Shown: one piece after another, positions 46,790-55,480 of the stretch
How the letters are laid out: every line of letters starts with the position of its first letter
Numbering within the stretch: the stretch's first letter is position 1
From: a virus
Direction: 5' to 3' (one strand)
Virus record (IMG/VR): IMGVR_UViG_3300022745_000022
Coordinates: 30,295-94,294 of that record
DNA length: 64,000 nt
Program-made: the position numbers and the translations under genes
Notes under the pieces: model-generated
Database searches by the model: none
What the model was told of the DNA's origin: nothing
Seen by the model: the letters and a program-made list of their open reading frames with translations, nothing else

Positions 46790-47328
46790 TCCGCGCTATG
46801 TCATACATCTTAGTAGTGGTAGGGGTCATCCTGGTCGGGTGTAACCCCTACTCTGCTTTGACACACAAGCTGCCGGAAAGCTCGCAGGACTCAGCAAGTC
46901 TCGCCCTACGCTGCCTGGCCACTTTCCCTGAGCGGGATACCAGCTTGAAGCCAGGACAGGTGGACACCACCATCCACTTTGAGATGGATTCTGTACAACT
47001 GAAGGCCTTCAAGCATCAGCTCGACTCCCTACGCCAGCGTATCATCGATTCCCCGAATGTGGTGTTCAGCACCGATACCCTCATCAAGACATTCATAGAG
47101 CACTGCAAGCCGGTGGTCAAGGAGATCCGTGTACATTCCACTGACACTCTTCGCATCAAAGATGCAAAGGCTGAAGCCATGCTCAGGCAATCGTTACTGA
47201 TCAACGAAGACCTCAAGCGCAAGCTGGCCAGCACTGGGAAGTTCATCTGGATGTTCTGGCTACTGCTCACCTTCATGATCCTCGAGCACATAATGATCAT
47301 CGTCATCTTCCGTAAAAAACTGTTCTGA
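46786..47328 (+). CDS. Candidate unimolecular spanin (lipoprotein with C-terminal TM)
   Basis: 180 residues. The N-terminus is a lipoprotein signal with lipobox L16-V-G-C19. The middle is helical and charged (about 65-150). The C-terminus has a strong transmembrane helix (about 153-175, [19 protein letters not shown]) ending with RKKLF. A lipoprotein anchor at one end and an inner-membrane helix at the other is the defining layout of a u-spanin (as in phage T1), which fuses the inner and outer membranes. Its place right after the holin supports this. Confidence 0.65.
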   Translation: MIRAMSYILVVVGVILVGCNPYSALTHKLPESSQDSASLALRCLATFPERDTSLKPGQVDTTIHFEMDSVQLKAFKHQLDSLRQRIIDSPNVVFSTDTLIKTFIEHCKPVVKEIRVHSTDTLRIKDAKAEAMLRQSLLINEDLKRKLASTGKFIWMFWLLLTFMILEHIMIIVIFRKKLF

Positions 47329-48587
47329 TGGCTGAATACCCCAAGATGGACCAGGAAGAACCACACCCGGAAGGATGTGATTGTGGCTGTAAAGACCAGA
47401 CTCCTGTGTCTGCTATCGGCATTCCCGGACCTCAGGGGCCTGCTGGTCCCAAAGGAGACAAAGGGGATATCGGCGATCCTGGTCCTCCAGGACCTCCCGG
47501 TCCTCCCGGTATTCAAGGTATCATTGGACCTGAGGGACTTCCCGGTGATCCCGGTCCCAGAGGTCTTCCCGGAACCGTAGGCATTCAAGGCCCTCCTGGT
47601 ATCCCCGGACCGGCCGGCGCTGACGGTGCTCCCGGTCCTACTGGTCCAGAAGGCCCTGAGGGTCCTGCGGGTCCTTCAGGAGGTCCTGCCGGTCCCAGTG
47701 CTTATGATGTAGCTGTCACCAATGGGTTCGTCGGTACGGAAGCTGACTGGCTGGCCTCCCTTGTAGGACCCACTGGCCCCACAGGTCCAACAGGTAGCAC
47801 TGGTCCTGCTGGAGCGGCTGGCTTGGATGGCCCGATAGGCCCCGCTGGTCCAACTGGTCCTACGGGACCAACCGGTGCTACCGGTCCCGCAGGGCCTACC
47901 GGACCTACTGGCCCTATGGGTCCCGGCGGTGGAGATCCTGGACCTCCCGGACCGACAGGTCCTACAGGCCCAGCGGGTCCAACCGGTCCTGCAGGTCCCG
48001 GTGGTGCTATTGGTCCGGCTGGCCCTACTGGTCCCGCAGGTCCTACTGGTCCTGCCGGCCCAACGGGAGCAACAGGCCCCGCCGGCGCAACAGGTCCGGC
48101 TGGTCCCACAGGAGCTACCGGACCTTCAGGAACAGATGTCTCAGAGTACGGGGACCTTCTACCGGCCACTGGCTTCCCATTTGCCTATGCTACGGGTACC
48201 GGCCCCTTGAGTAAACTGCTCAGGGTCGGTGGCAGTACACTGGTGGATCGCTCCCTGAAAACCATCACACTGAACTCGGTGATCTACCTCACCAACACCT
48301 TCTTCGTGTCTGGTGTGTGGACCAAGATCGCCACGGTGCCGACCAATTTCCGGCCGACGAATACGGTCCAGTGGGATATCCCCAAGCGCGTGGACGCTAC
48401 CCAGTTCACCAACTTCGGCGGCACAGGGATGACCGGTACCAGTTTCCTCACGGAGGCCAGTGCCAGGATAAAGCCCAACGGTGACCTGGAGGTCTACATG
48501 ACCGGACCATCGTACGCCAACCTGGGGGGAAGCTCGATCCTCATCCTGCCGCTACACATCACGTACTTCTATATCTCCGGAGCATGA
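47328..48587 (+). CDS. Long collagen-like fibre protein within the lysis cassette
   Basis: 419 residues, starting in the stop of the preceding gene (TGATG). A short N-terminus with a Cys cluster ([10 protein letters not shown]17, C19, C21) is followed by two Gly-X-Y collagen blocks (about 31-122 and 147-269), split by a non-collagen insert ([20 protein letters not shown]) that occurs in other phage fibres. Residues 270-419 form a beta-rich C-terminal domain ([33 protein letters not shown]) like a fibre tip. Likely a trimeric fibre, with the Cys cluster perhaps locking the chains. Why it sits between spanin and endolysin is not clear. Confidence 0.65.
   Translation: MAEYPKMDQEEPHPEGCDCGCKDQTPVSAIGIPGPQGPAGPKGDKGDIGDPGPPGPPGPPGIQGIIGPEGLPGDPGPRGLPGTVGIQGPPGIPGPAGADGAPGPTGPEGPEGPAGPSGGPAGPSAYDVAVTNGFVGTEADWLASLVGPTGPTGPTGSTGPAGAAGLDGPIGPAGPTGPTGPTGATGPAGPTGPTGPMGPGGGDPGPPGPTGPTGPAGPTGPAGPGGAIGPAGPTGPAGPTGPAGPTGATGPAGATGPAGPTGATGPSGTDVSEYGDLLPATGFPFAYATGTGPLSKLLRVGGSTLVDRSLKTITLNSVIYLTNTFFVSGVWTKIATVPTNFRPTNTVQWDIPKRVDATQFTNFGGTGMTGTSFLTEASARIKPNGDLEVYMTGPSYANLGGSSILILPLHITYFYISGA
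47418..48138 (+). repeat. Two collagen-type Gly-X-Y coding blocks
   Basis: Block 1 is 47418-47699 and block 2 is 47766-48138. The second is strikingly regular, mostly GPT, GPA and GPM triplets at protein level, so the DNA has a strong 9-base GGNCCN periodicity. The 22-codon gap between them is non-collagen. The regular DNA could expand or contract by slippage. Confidence 0.8.
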
Positions 48588-48853
48588 ACCTCGTGAACAT
48601 TGCCAAAGGCTGGGCCAACGTGGCCACACACCAGAATCTGGAGCTGATCCTGGAACGCCTGGCTGTGTGTGATGTCTGCCCGCACAAGCGGCAACTCTCT
48701 CCCGCTGGTCAGCTCCTGATCACTGTCTTCAATTCAGAAGCGAACACATTCTACTGCGCGCTCTGTGGTTGCCCACTGGCGGCCAAGACTTCAGTGGCCA
48801 CTGAGAAGTGCCCTGAAGGCGCGTGGAACGCAAAAGAAACCTCATACTACTGA
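48584..48853 (+). CDS. Cys-rich zinc-ribbon-like protein
   Basis: 89 residues with C29-x2-C32, C58-x2-C61-G-C63-P-L and C76-P-x-G-x-W81. This arrangement, especially CxLCGCPL followed by CPxGxW, is one I recall from small proteins near lysis genes of Bacteroidota phages; it probably binds zinc. The N-terminal 28 residues are an amphipathic helix. Coupled to the previous gene by an ATGA overlap and 1 base from the next. Function unknown. Confidence 0.55.
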   Translation: MNLVNIAKGWANVATHQNLELILERLAVCDVCPHKRQLSPAGQLLITVFNSEANTFYCALCGCPLAAKTSVATEKCPEGAWNAKETSYY

Positions 48854-48854
48854 T

Positions 48855-49340
48855 ATGGTAACATCACTGGATTTTTATAAGCACTACGGAGACCCGGCCT
48901 CTCAGAAGTTCAAGGACGCACACATGGTCATCTGGGACGTACCCACGGAACTGGAGATCGGTTTCATACCCAAGAAGATCTATTGTAACAAGGACATCAT
49001 TCCCGTGCTCAGCGCAGGATTCAAGAACCTGATCGACACCGGTCATGTGGAAGAACTGCTCACCTGGGATGGCTGCTGGAACTTCCGCCCCATGCGGGGA
49101 GTGGAGGACAAGTACAAGCAGGCCGAAGACAAGGGTGACTTCCTGGCCGCGGCACGCTACCTGAGCGTACACTCCTGGGGATGCGCCGTGGATATGAACG
49201 CCTCATTAAATCCGCTGGGAGCTGTACCGAAGTTCTCCCCGGAATTTGTAAATTGTTTCGTCAAGGCAGGCATGGACTGGGGCGGATACTTCAAGCGTCT
49301 CGACGGCATGCACTTTCAGTTGGCCGCTTTACCTCAATAA
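48855..49340 (+). CDS. Endolysin: M15-type zinc peptidase
   Basis: 161 residues from ATG at 48855; a longer frame from 48765 would overlap the Cys-rich gene. It contains S104-V-H106-S-W-G-C-A-V-D113 and D150-G-M-H153-F, the SxHxxGxAxD and DxxH metal/catalytic motifs of peptidase M15 (VanY/L-Ala-D-Glu endopeptidase type). The product should cut the peptide cross-links of peptidoglycan. There is no signal peptide, so it needs the holin. At 161 residues it is a single catalytic domain, with no cell-wall-binding domain. Confidence 0.8.
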   Translation: MVTSLDFYKHYGDPASQKFKDAHMVIWDVPTELEIGFIPKKIYCNKDIIPVLSAGFKNLIDTGHVEELLTWDGCWNFRPMRGVEDKYKQAEDKGDFLAAARYLSVHSWGCAVDMNASLNPLGAVPKFSPEFVNCFVKAGMDWGGYFKRLDGMHFQLAALPQ

Positions 49341-49346
49341 TGCACC

Positions 49347-49781
49347 ATGAATATCATCGTACGCCACATCCACGAAGTCAAGGATGATACTGGAAGCGTA
49401 GCCAGTCACATTCAACAATTCATCAAAAACCAATTTTCAAATCTCAAATCACAAATCATGAATGAACTCGAGAATCTCCAAGCACAGATCGCTACCCTGC
49501 AGGCCAGCGTAGACGATACCCAAGGTAAGTACCAGAAGGCCATCGACGACCTGGAAGTGAGCAACAAAGCACTGACCGACGCCAATACCGCGGCCAATGC
49601 CGCCATCGCCACGCTTCAGGCTGCCAATACTGACCTGCAGAACCAGATCGCCAATGGTGCCACGCCGGCTCAGCTCCAGGCCTTATCGACCACGATCGGT
49701 GGTGTGATCACGGACCTGACCACCACTCAGCCCATTGTAGGTGCCACGGATGTTCCTCCTGCACCGGCCCCTGCAGGTTAA
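49347..49781 (+). CDS. Coiled-coil protein, last gene of the late block
   Basis: 144 residues from ATG at 49347. A helical, Ala/Gln-rich coiled coil runs from about 35 to 105 (heptads such as LQAQIATLQASVDD), followed by a Thr/Val-rich part and a Pro/Ala tail. Between 49420 and 49457 the DNA becomes A-rich, like a leader, so the real start may be M38 at 49458, giving 107 residues with the coil at the very start. Function unknown; similar short coiled-coil proteins are often virion-associated. Confidence 0.5.
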   Translation: MNIIVRHIHEVKDDTGSVASHIQQFIKNQFSNLKSQIMNELENLQAQIATLQASVDDTQGKYQKAIDDLEVSNKALTDANTAANAAIATLQAANTDLQNQIANGATPAQLQALSTTIGGVITDLTTTQPIVGATDVPPAPAPAG

Positions 49782-49796
49782 TCTCAACAGGACCAG

Positions 49797-49826
49797 AAAA
49801 AAAAAGCCCTCCAAGTGGAGGGCTTT
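49797..49826. terminator. Bidirectional intrinsic terminator between convergent blocks
   Basis: A 10-bp perfect stem (AAAGCCCTCC / GGAGGGCTTT) with loop AAGT. On the plus strand it is followed by CTTATT; on the minus strand by nine T (the A-run at 49797-49805). It lies between the stop of the last late gene (49781) and the stop of the last minus-strand gene (49842), so it serves both. Confidence 0.9.
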
Positions 49827-49841
49827 CTTATTACACGCCGG

Positions 49842-50363
49842 TCACAGTTCGATGAACTCTGAGTGCTTCGGTGGCTGGATGAGTTCTCCGGTGAGCATCT
49901 CCTGTGGAATATTCAATTCCTCGGATAGCTTGGAGATGAGTAGTGGTGACCTGTACAGCGCCAGTAGCCTGGCATCTGAGATCACGGCTCCATTCATCTC
50001 TTCCTGTTTCCACTTCAGCCCTGAGTTCTTGATAATGGCTCGTTTGGCAACATCAGGGAACTCGCTGTACTTACCTTGCCGGAACAGTTGAAAGGTGCGC
50101 GACCACCTTGCAGATAGCCGGAAGACATGCATGAACGCATTCCCATCTTCGATCAGGTCAATATGGTAGTTGGATTTGTAAGGATCTTCTGCACCATATC
50201 GATCATATACGCGCACCGCCAGCTTGGTGCCGGTGAGGTCCACGTAAGTATTCACGAAGTTGTTCGGTCCAAAGTTAAACTGATTGAGTTCAAGTAAAGG
50301 CAACAAGTACGTCGCACAGAGGTTGTACTCGTGGATGACCCGTATCACTGACACTTCACTCAT
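49842..50363 (-). CDS. Hypothetical protein, end of the replication block
   Basis: 173 residues, starting 12 bases after the exonuclease gene and ending next to the bidirectional terminator. It looks mixed alpha/beta with many aromatic and charged residues (e.g. YDRYGAEDPYKSNYHIDLIED) and no recognisable motif. Its place at the end of the replication/recombination operon suggests a DNA-metabolism or host-takeover role, but that is only position. Confidence 0.55.
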   Translation of the reverse strand: MSEVSVIRVIHEYNLCATYLLPLLELNQFNFGPNNFVNTYVDLTGTKLAVRVYDRYGAEDPYKSNYHIDLIEDGNAFMHVFRLSARWSRTFQLFRQGKYSEFPDVAKRAIIKNSGLKWKQEEMNGAVISDARLLALYRSPLLISKLSEELNIPQEMLTGELIQPPKHSEFIEL

Positions 50364-50375
50364 TTCATAGTGGGT

Positions 50376-51122
50376 TTAACCCAATGTATCCTCAAGACTG
50401 TTCTTGGCCTTGTAAATAATCGGTTGAAGCAAAGATAATGGAAGTTCAAAGAACGGGGACTGTGGGTGATTGGGGCTCATCATCATGACCGTGGAGAGTG
50501 TCTCCTGGTAAATGATGTAGCCGTAGTATTCACCGAAGTACTTGATGTACATGTCAAGGGGAGTCTTGCCCTTCTTGACCTGCTCCAGGTACTTGACCTC
50601 ACCCATGCCGGGAATGCCCTTGATATTGTCAGTGGTGTCTCCACAGACCATCTGTTCATCAAAGAACTCCTGGGCTTTTCCCGGGGTGATGGTGATCAGC
50701 TCGCCGGTGTTGTAGTTGTACAGCTTACCGGGGATCTGCCGCAGGTCTTTGTCCGGAGAGCAGATAATGGTATCTTCCCGTGTGCAGGCATGCCATGATA
50801 CAATGTCGTCGGCTTCCAGGTCAGGGATGGATTCAAACTTCCACTCTTCGTACAAATGGGCCATGATGGCCGGTCTCCATCGTTTGATCTCCTCATTCTC
50901 CGGACGTCGCGTTCCCTTGTAGGGAGCGAACTTGTAGATCTGGTTGCGGAATACAGGACTACTGGAGAGTGCCCCGATGTATTGGTCAGCTTCGATAGTA
51001 ACCATGATGTTCTGCACGAAGTTGTCCACGGAGTACAGCACCAGGTTCTGGTCCGCTTCATCACGGAGATTCCAGGCTATGGTGTAGCCGATGGAATCTC
51101 CGTCTATGAGCGCTGTTGTCAT
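50376..51122 (-). CDS. FEN-type 5'-3' exonuclease
   Basis: 248 residues. The active-site acidic residues of the flap endonuclease/5'-3' exonuclease family are visible: D7-G-D9, E103-A-D105-D106, D124-K-D126, and G161-D162-T-T-D165-N-I-K-G-I-P-G, the last being the helix-hairpin-helix entry. YKGTRRP (68-74) corresponds to the helical arch region. The enzyme should remove RNA primers or flaps and process ends (as T4 RNase H or T5 exonuclease). It overlaps the preceding gene by 4 bases (ATGA). Confidence 0.85.
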   Translation of the reverse strand: MTTALIDGDSIGYTIAWNLRDEADQNLVLYSVDNFVQNIMVTIEADQYIGALSSSPVFRNQIYKFAPYKGTRRPENEEIKRWRPAIMAHLYEEWKFESIPDLEADDIVSWHACTREDTIICSPDKDLRQIPGKLYNYNTGELITITPGKAQEFFDEQMVCGDTTDNIKGIPGMGEVKYLEQVKKGKTPLDMYIKYFGEYYGYIIYQETLSTVMMMSPNHPQSPFFELPLSLLQPIIYKAKNSLEDTLG

Positions 51123-51622
51123 GGATGAAGGGATAATTCAGCGAGTCGTTTTTCCAACCGGTCTGCCTCTTCCGATAGACCACTGGCCCTGAGCCCGTTC
51201 AGCATCTCATCCTTGCTGTTGAGCAGGAGATGAGCTGCCTGGCGGAACTTTAGGAGTTGGAAGTAGTCGTCCATGAACACGATGGCAAATCGCCCGCGTT
51301 CCATGAACTTCCCTTCCTTGGACTTACCAGTCTTGCGCCAGAGTACGGCTGGAATACGCTCCATGTTGTGGTCCTGTTCGCGTAGCCCCATGAGGAGCTG
51401 CTCGAATTTGACCGGTGACGCACTTGTCTTGGCTTGGAAATCATCGATCATCCTGCCATGCTCCGCCTCATTGCGGTTGCACACATCAACACCACTGGCA
51501 TCCCGGGAACGGTTCTCGCTACGCGTGGTCACTGCGTGCGGGTAGATACCCATCGACCGCAGTGCGGTAACGATGGTCCTTTCCCACCTGTGTCCCTCTG
51601 ATCTGTTCCTGGATGATCCCAT
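51119..51622 (-). CDS. PD-(D/E)XK nuclease, Holliday junction resolvase-like
   Basis: 167 residues. The pattern GHRWE14RTIVTALRSMG, then TRS, SGVD46V and DFQ63AK65, is that of the PD-(D/E)XK nuclease core as in archaeal Hjc-type resolvases, with Gln in the (D/E)XK position. The C-terminal 60 residues are charged helices. Placed between rIIB-like and exonuclease genes, it likely resolves branched recombination or replication intermediates before packaging. A restriction-type or repair nuclease is the alternative. Confidence 0.7.
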   Translation of the reverse strand: MGSSRNRSEGHRWERTIVTALRSMGIYPHAVTTRSENRSRDASGVDVCNRNEAEHGRMIDDFQAKTSASPVKFEQLLMGLREQDHNMERIPAVLWRKTGKSKEGKFMERGRFAIVFMDDYFQLLKFRQAAHLLLNSKDEMLNGLRASGLSEEADRLEKRLAELSLHP

Positions 51623-51623
51623 G

Positions 51624-52796
51624 TCAGAATGTTTTGAGCAGATTGATCTGCATGATCTTGTCGTTGGCAGCTTTCACCGCCGCGGCACTCTCCTGGTTGG
51701 CTTTGTCGATGCCTTCTTTCACCATCTTGGCGTAGTCAGCATCGGTGATGGCCGCATAGGACGAGGAGTTGTAGTACCCACGGTTGACCGCCTTGAAGGT
51801 CGAATGTACGAAATACCTCCGTACACGCAGGGCGCCACTACCGTCGTCGGTGATGGCACCGATATCCATCGGATCCACGAAGATATTGTGTGTGACCGTG
51901 CCATCATTCTGGTAGCCACGGATGTAATCCAGGTTACCGATGTGCAGGCCTGGAACGCAGGACGCATGATCATTGCAATCCACCAGTTCCCAGCTTTCCA
52001 GCATGTGAACATGACCGACCTTGATGATATGGCCCAGCTTGTCTCCGCAGAAGAAGGCATCGCCGCCGTTACGCATGACGGCCGGCTGGAATACACGGTC
52101 CTCCACGTACTCCGGATCGATGTAGGACTTCAGGCCGGAATTCTCATCCACGGTCCAGTCCCTGCGCTCGACCAGCTTGATGGTGCCTTCTTCCTTGTTG
52201 TCCACGACGAATTTCTCGGTGAGCTCATTGCTCACTTTGTAGCTGTTCAACAGGCCTTCCTGGGTGAGGCTGGTCTGGAACATCGTGGCCTGTTCCTTGG
52301 CATAGGCTTCAGTGGCCCCTGCAGTGATGAGCTGCTTCTTCAGCTCCGGGTCCACGTAGGTCGTGTTCAGGTAGTTGGCGAACCTCAGGCACTTCTCATG
52401 GGAGTAGTTGGGATTGCGCATGAACCTGACCAGGCCCTTGATCACGGGAGTGACGTCGTTCTTGGTCTCCACGGCCTTGACGATGCGCTGTACGAAAGCG
52501 CCAGGGATGGCATGCTTTCCGAGGACACCATCCTTGTACAGGAAGAATTGACCGGTGGCCTTGTTGATGTGCAGGTAAGGGGTCATGTGCTCGATGGTCT
52601 CCGAGTAGTCGTTGGCCGTGAGCACGTTGAATTCCGTCACCAGGGCATTGAAGCCCTCGATGGTAGTAACCTGGGGAAGCTTGCCGATGAGCTCCAGCAT
52701 CTTGGAGTATTTCTCATCGCTATAGGTCGTGATGTATGCCTTCCCGTTGCACACACCGGTGATGTTGTCCTTGACACGATTTGCCGTGATCATCAT
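51624..52796 (-). CDS. rIIB: rIIB-like protein
   Basis: 390 residues, following directly and overlapping (ATGATGA) an rIIA-like gene. The C-terminal half has VPGLHIGNLDYIRGY, then IFVDPMDIGAITDD and LRVRRYFV, which match the conserved rIIB pattern (GLHVG...Y, NP.DVV.I..D, K.R...Y). The N-terminal half (KLPQVTTIEGFNALV, then ATGQFFLYKDGV) fits the family too. In T4, rIIA and rIIB act together at the membrane in lysis timing and exclusion; the biochemical function is not established. Confidence 0.75.
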   Translation of the reverse strand: MMITANRVKDNITGVCNGKAYITTYSDEKYSKMLELIGKLPQVTTIEGFNALVTEFNVLTANDYSETIEHMTPYLHINKATGQFFLYKDGVLGKHAIPGAFVQRIVKAVETKNDVTPVIKGLVRFMRNPNYSHEKCLRFANYLNTTYVDPELKKQLITAGATEAYAKEQATMFQTSLTQEGLLNSYKVSNELTEKFVVDNKEEGTIKLVERRDWTVDENSGLKSYIDPEYVEDRVFQPAVMRNGGDAFFCGDKLGHIIKVGHVHMLESWELVDCNDHASCVPGLHIGNLDYIRGYQNDGTVTHNIFVDPMDIGAITDDGSGALRVRRYFVHSTFKAVNRGYYNSSSYAAITDADYAKMVKEGIDKANQESAAAVKAANDKIMQINLLKTF

Positions 52797-55480
52797 TGGA
52801 CTGGTTTATACGTGAATAGAATATTTGCGTTGCGCTCATGGATGAGCTGGCGCACCTCTTGGGTGAACTCAGCGTTGGGCTCATGACGATCCCAATCGAA
52901 GTACTGCAGGATACCATGTACCGGTTGAAGCAGGTCCCATAGCGTGTTGACTGCATCATAGACTGGAAGATCAATGGCATCTGCATTGTTCACATCTCCC
53001 GGATCGCCGAACATGGTGGCTACCATAGCCGTGATGGCCTCGTGCTGGTTAGGGTTGTCCCTGACGAACAACTGGAGGTTGGATACCTTGGCCAGGTAGC
53101 TGAGCAGCTCTTCGTTATCCACTGAAGTCTTGTAGTTCTTATGGACATATGAGGTCAACTCGGCATACTTCTTCTGAATATCCGGGTTGACGCCTGAGAA
53201 CATGATCAGGTACTCCATGGCATCCATGCGCGCTTTGATCAATCGTGCAGTATTGAACTGCTTGAGTTGCTTTGACATGGTGATGGTTCCTTGCTTGATA
53301 TCCTTAAAGAAAGTCTGGATGTCCTGGAAGTCTTCGAAATACCTGTGGTACTTCTCTCCCACCAGCATGAGCCGGATGTGAGGGTTAAAGAATCTCCGGG
53401 CTTCCAAATTCACCTCGTACTTATCGCTACTCTCCAGAAGCTTTGGAGTACGGTCACGCAAGTAAGCCCTACTGATACCTTCTTCCGTGACATAGCGCCG
53501 TGTGCCTTGATACGCAGATGTAACTTGCGTAGCAAGCATCAACAGTGGCATGTCATTGAATGTGGCCACATAGACCTCATCAATCGCCCAGTTATCGACA
53601 CTCTTCGGCTTGACCTCGTACTGGATTTTGGTGCTATTGGCAGATAATCCGTAGATGGGGATGGTACCTTGAAGCTTGCGACGATCAGCAGCGCTCATAT
53701 TACGATACTTGACTTTGGCAGCAGGCGCTTCTTCCACGATCTCCTCTTCCTCGGTTTCCTCTTCAGTGGCCTTGAACTCTGCAGGAACGATCACATCGTC
53801 GTAGTCCATGAAGGAAGGCTCCTCATCCAGGGACTGATAGACGAACTGCAGCGCATCCTGTACGGCCTGCCTATCTTCGTCAGTGGCCTTGTAGCTGAGG
53901 AGGTCACTGCTTCGGGTTGCATCCTCCGTACGTTGCACCTTGCGGTATTTGTAGATCATCTTCACGAACTCCTCATAGTCAAGGTTACCGAAGTTGCGCG
54001 CATAGCGCTCATCTTCCGACTTGTACGGTATGACAACCTCGATGTATCCATTGGGATGCACCACGGAGGACAGGTACTTGTTCTTGCGTGCACTGGACGC
54101 ACCTCTCCGCCTCACGATGGGTCGGTTGAGTAGTTCCACGCGAAGCAGTACCGGTTCCCGTTTGAGCTTCTTGATCTTCTTGGACCCTTTGGTCTCCACG
54201 ATGGTCATGATGTTGGTCCAGCCAGTAGCTGAGAGAATCCAGACACCCGCGGACAACTCTGGTCGACCACTGAAGCGCGGTGCCACCTTGGCAAAGTCCA
54301 CGAACGAGCCCAGTGCCGCCAGGATATTATTGGTCCCGCCATAGGAGGAGTTCGCAGCCTGTGTACAGGCGCGCACCCATGGCCAGAACTTATCCTGGTT
54401 GAGCTCCTTCTCGATGAGTTCTGAAGCCGTAGCCACCATGCGCTTATACACATTGAGGATGGCCTGCTTGGTCATGTCGTCCCAGACCACGCTCTCGCGA
54501 CTGGGATTGACCGTGACCTCTTCAGCCCTCACCTTCAAGCCCACGTTACCATTCTTGGGATCCAGCTCCAGTTCCTTGAAGTTAATGTCCCCATAGTTCA
54601 CCTTGTCGATGACCAGGTGGGGCTTATTGTACAAGGCATTCTCGGAGATGACCATGAAGGCATTCTCGAACAGGATCGTCGGCTTGAAGTCGATGATGTT
54701 CTTCTGGCCATTGGTGATGTCATACAGCTTCACGTAGTTGAAGTACATGAGCTGCATGCGGATGCCGTCCAGGTACAGCGCCTTGTGGTGCTTCTTGACC
54801 TGTACCTCGAGTGTGACCCCATTCTTTTCTTCAGTGGGTGTCCAGTAACAGATCATCGGCTTGGTCGGATCACTAGTGGGAAGCTCGAAAGGAGTATTGG
54901 CCACTCCCCTGAGCAGATCTATGGATGGGGTGGCAGGCTCGATGTGGGAGCTGTACACATTGAAGCTTGTCATCCTTCCATTGTGACGCGTAGTCATGGT
55001 GAAGAATGGCGCGCCGGTACTCAAGGCACTCTTGGCCCCGATACCGAACTTGCCTAATGCGAACTTGGAGTTGCGCTTGGTGGAATACCCCAGGTTGAAG
55101 TACCCCGCCAGCCGCGCTCCCCACAAACCAACACCATGGTCACGGACGAGGATCTTGTCCCGCTCCAGGTTCCCGTTGTTGTGGTACTCCACCTCCACAA
55201 GGTTGTGCGGGGATAACCACTTGAGGTCATAGTAGGCCGGGTCGAACCTACTGTCCTTATAGATACCCTCGGTGCGCTCCAGGTAGTGGTCCTCCACCCT
55301 CGCCTTCCCTTTGAGGATGGACATGGCGACGATTTTCTCCTCGATGGAGTCGACGCCGTTGGAGACCAGCTCGCGCATGGAGGAGCGCTGCGGGTAATTG
55401 TACTGTGAGATCTGCAGAATGTTCTGCATGAGTTGTATGGCGGTAGGATCGATGGTCTTCTCAAAGGTGTGCGAAGACAT
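52793..55480 (-). CDS. rIIA: rIIA-like GHKL ATPase
   Basis: 895 residues from ATG at 55480, chosen because AGGAGG lies 11 bases upstream; ATG at 55510 would add 10 residues. The Bergerat ATP-binding fold is clear: N box E37-L-V-S-N41-G-V-D44, G1 box D114-H-G-V-G118, and G2 box F145-G-I-G-A-K-S151. The remaining 700 residues hold an acidic linker (ATEEETEEEEIVEEAP) and long helices. Together with the overlapping rIIB-like gene this is an rIIA/rIIB pair. Likely regulates lysis or resists exclusion; details unknown. Confidence 0.75.
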   Translation of the reverse strand: MSSHTFEKTIDPTAIQLMQNILQISQYNYPQRSSMRELVSNGVDSIEEKIVAMSILKGKARVEDHYLERTEGIYKDSRFDPAYYDLKWLSPHNLVEVEYHNNGNLERDKILVRDHGVGLWGARLAGYFNLGYSTKRNSKFALGKFGIGAKSALSTGAPFFTMTTRHNGRMTSFNVYSSHIEPATPSIDLLRGVANTPFELPTSDPTKPMICYWTPTEEKNGVTLEVQVKKHHKALYLDGIRMQLMYFNYVKLYDITNGQKNIIDFKPTILFENAFMVISENALYNKPHLVIDKVNYGDINFKELELDPKNGNVGLKVRAEEVTVNPSRESVVWDDMTKQAILNVYKRMVATASELIEKELNQDKFWPWVRACTQAANSSYGGTNNILAALGSFVDFAKVAPRFSGRPELSAGVWILSATGWTNIMTIVETKGSKKIKKLKREPVLLRVELLNRPIVRRRGASSARKNKYLSSVVHPNGYIEVVIPYKSEDERYARNFGNLDYEEFVKMIYKYRKVQRTEDATRSSDLLSYKATDEDRQAVQDALQFVYQSLDEEPSFMDYDDVIVPAEFKATEEETEEEEIVEEAPAAKVKYRNMSAADRRKLQGTIPIYGLSANSTKIQYEVKPKSVDNWAIDEVYVATFNDMPLLMLATQVTSAYQGTRRYVTEEGISRAYLRDRTPKLLESSDKYEVNLEARRFFNPHIRLMLVGEKYHRYFEDFQDIQTFFKDIKQGTITMSKQLKQFNTARLIKARMDAMEYLIMFSGVNPDIQKKYAELTSYVHKNYKTSVDNEELLSYLAKVSNLQLFVRDNPNQHEAITAMVATMFGDPGDVNNADAIDLPVYDAVNTLWDLLQPVHGILQYFDWDRHEPNAEFTQEVRQLIHERNANILFTYKPVQ

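Noticed and set aside
47418-48138. Direct DNA repeats that could look like a CRISPR or tandem-repeat locus
   Set aside because: The 9-base periodicity comes from Gly-X-Y codons in a long open frame; there are no conserved repeats with unique spacers.
51573-52886. Long plus-strand ORF (437 codons) opposite the rIIB-like gene
   Set aside because: It is an antisense shadow: the minus strand has clear rIIB motifs and coupled neighbours, while the plus-strand translation has low-information composition and no start context.
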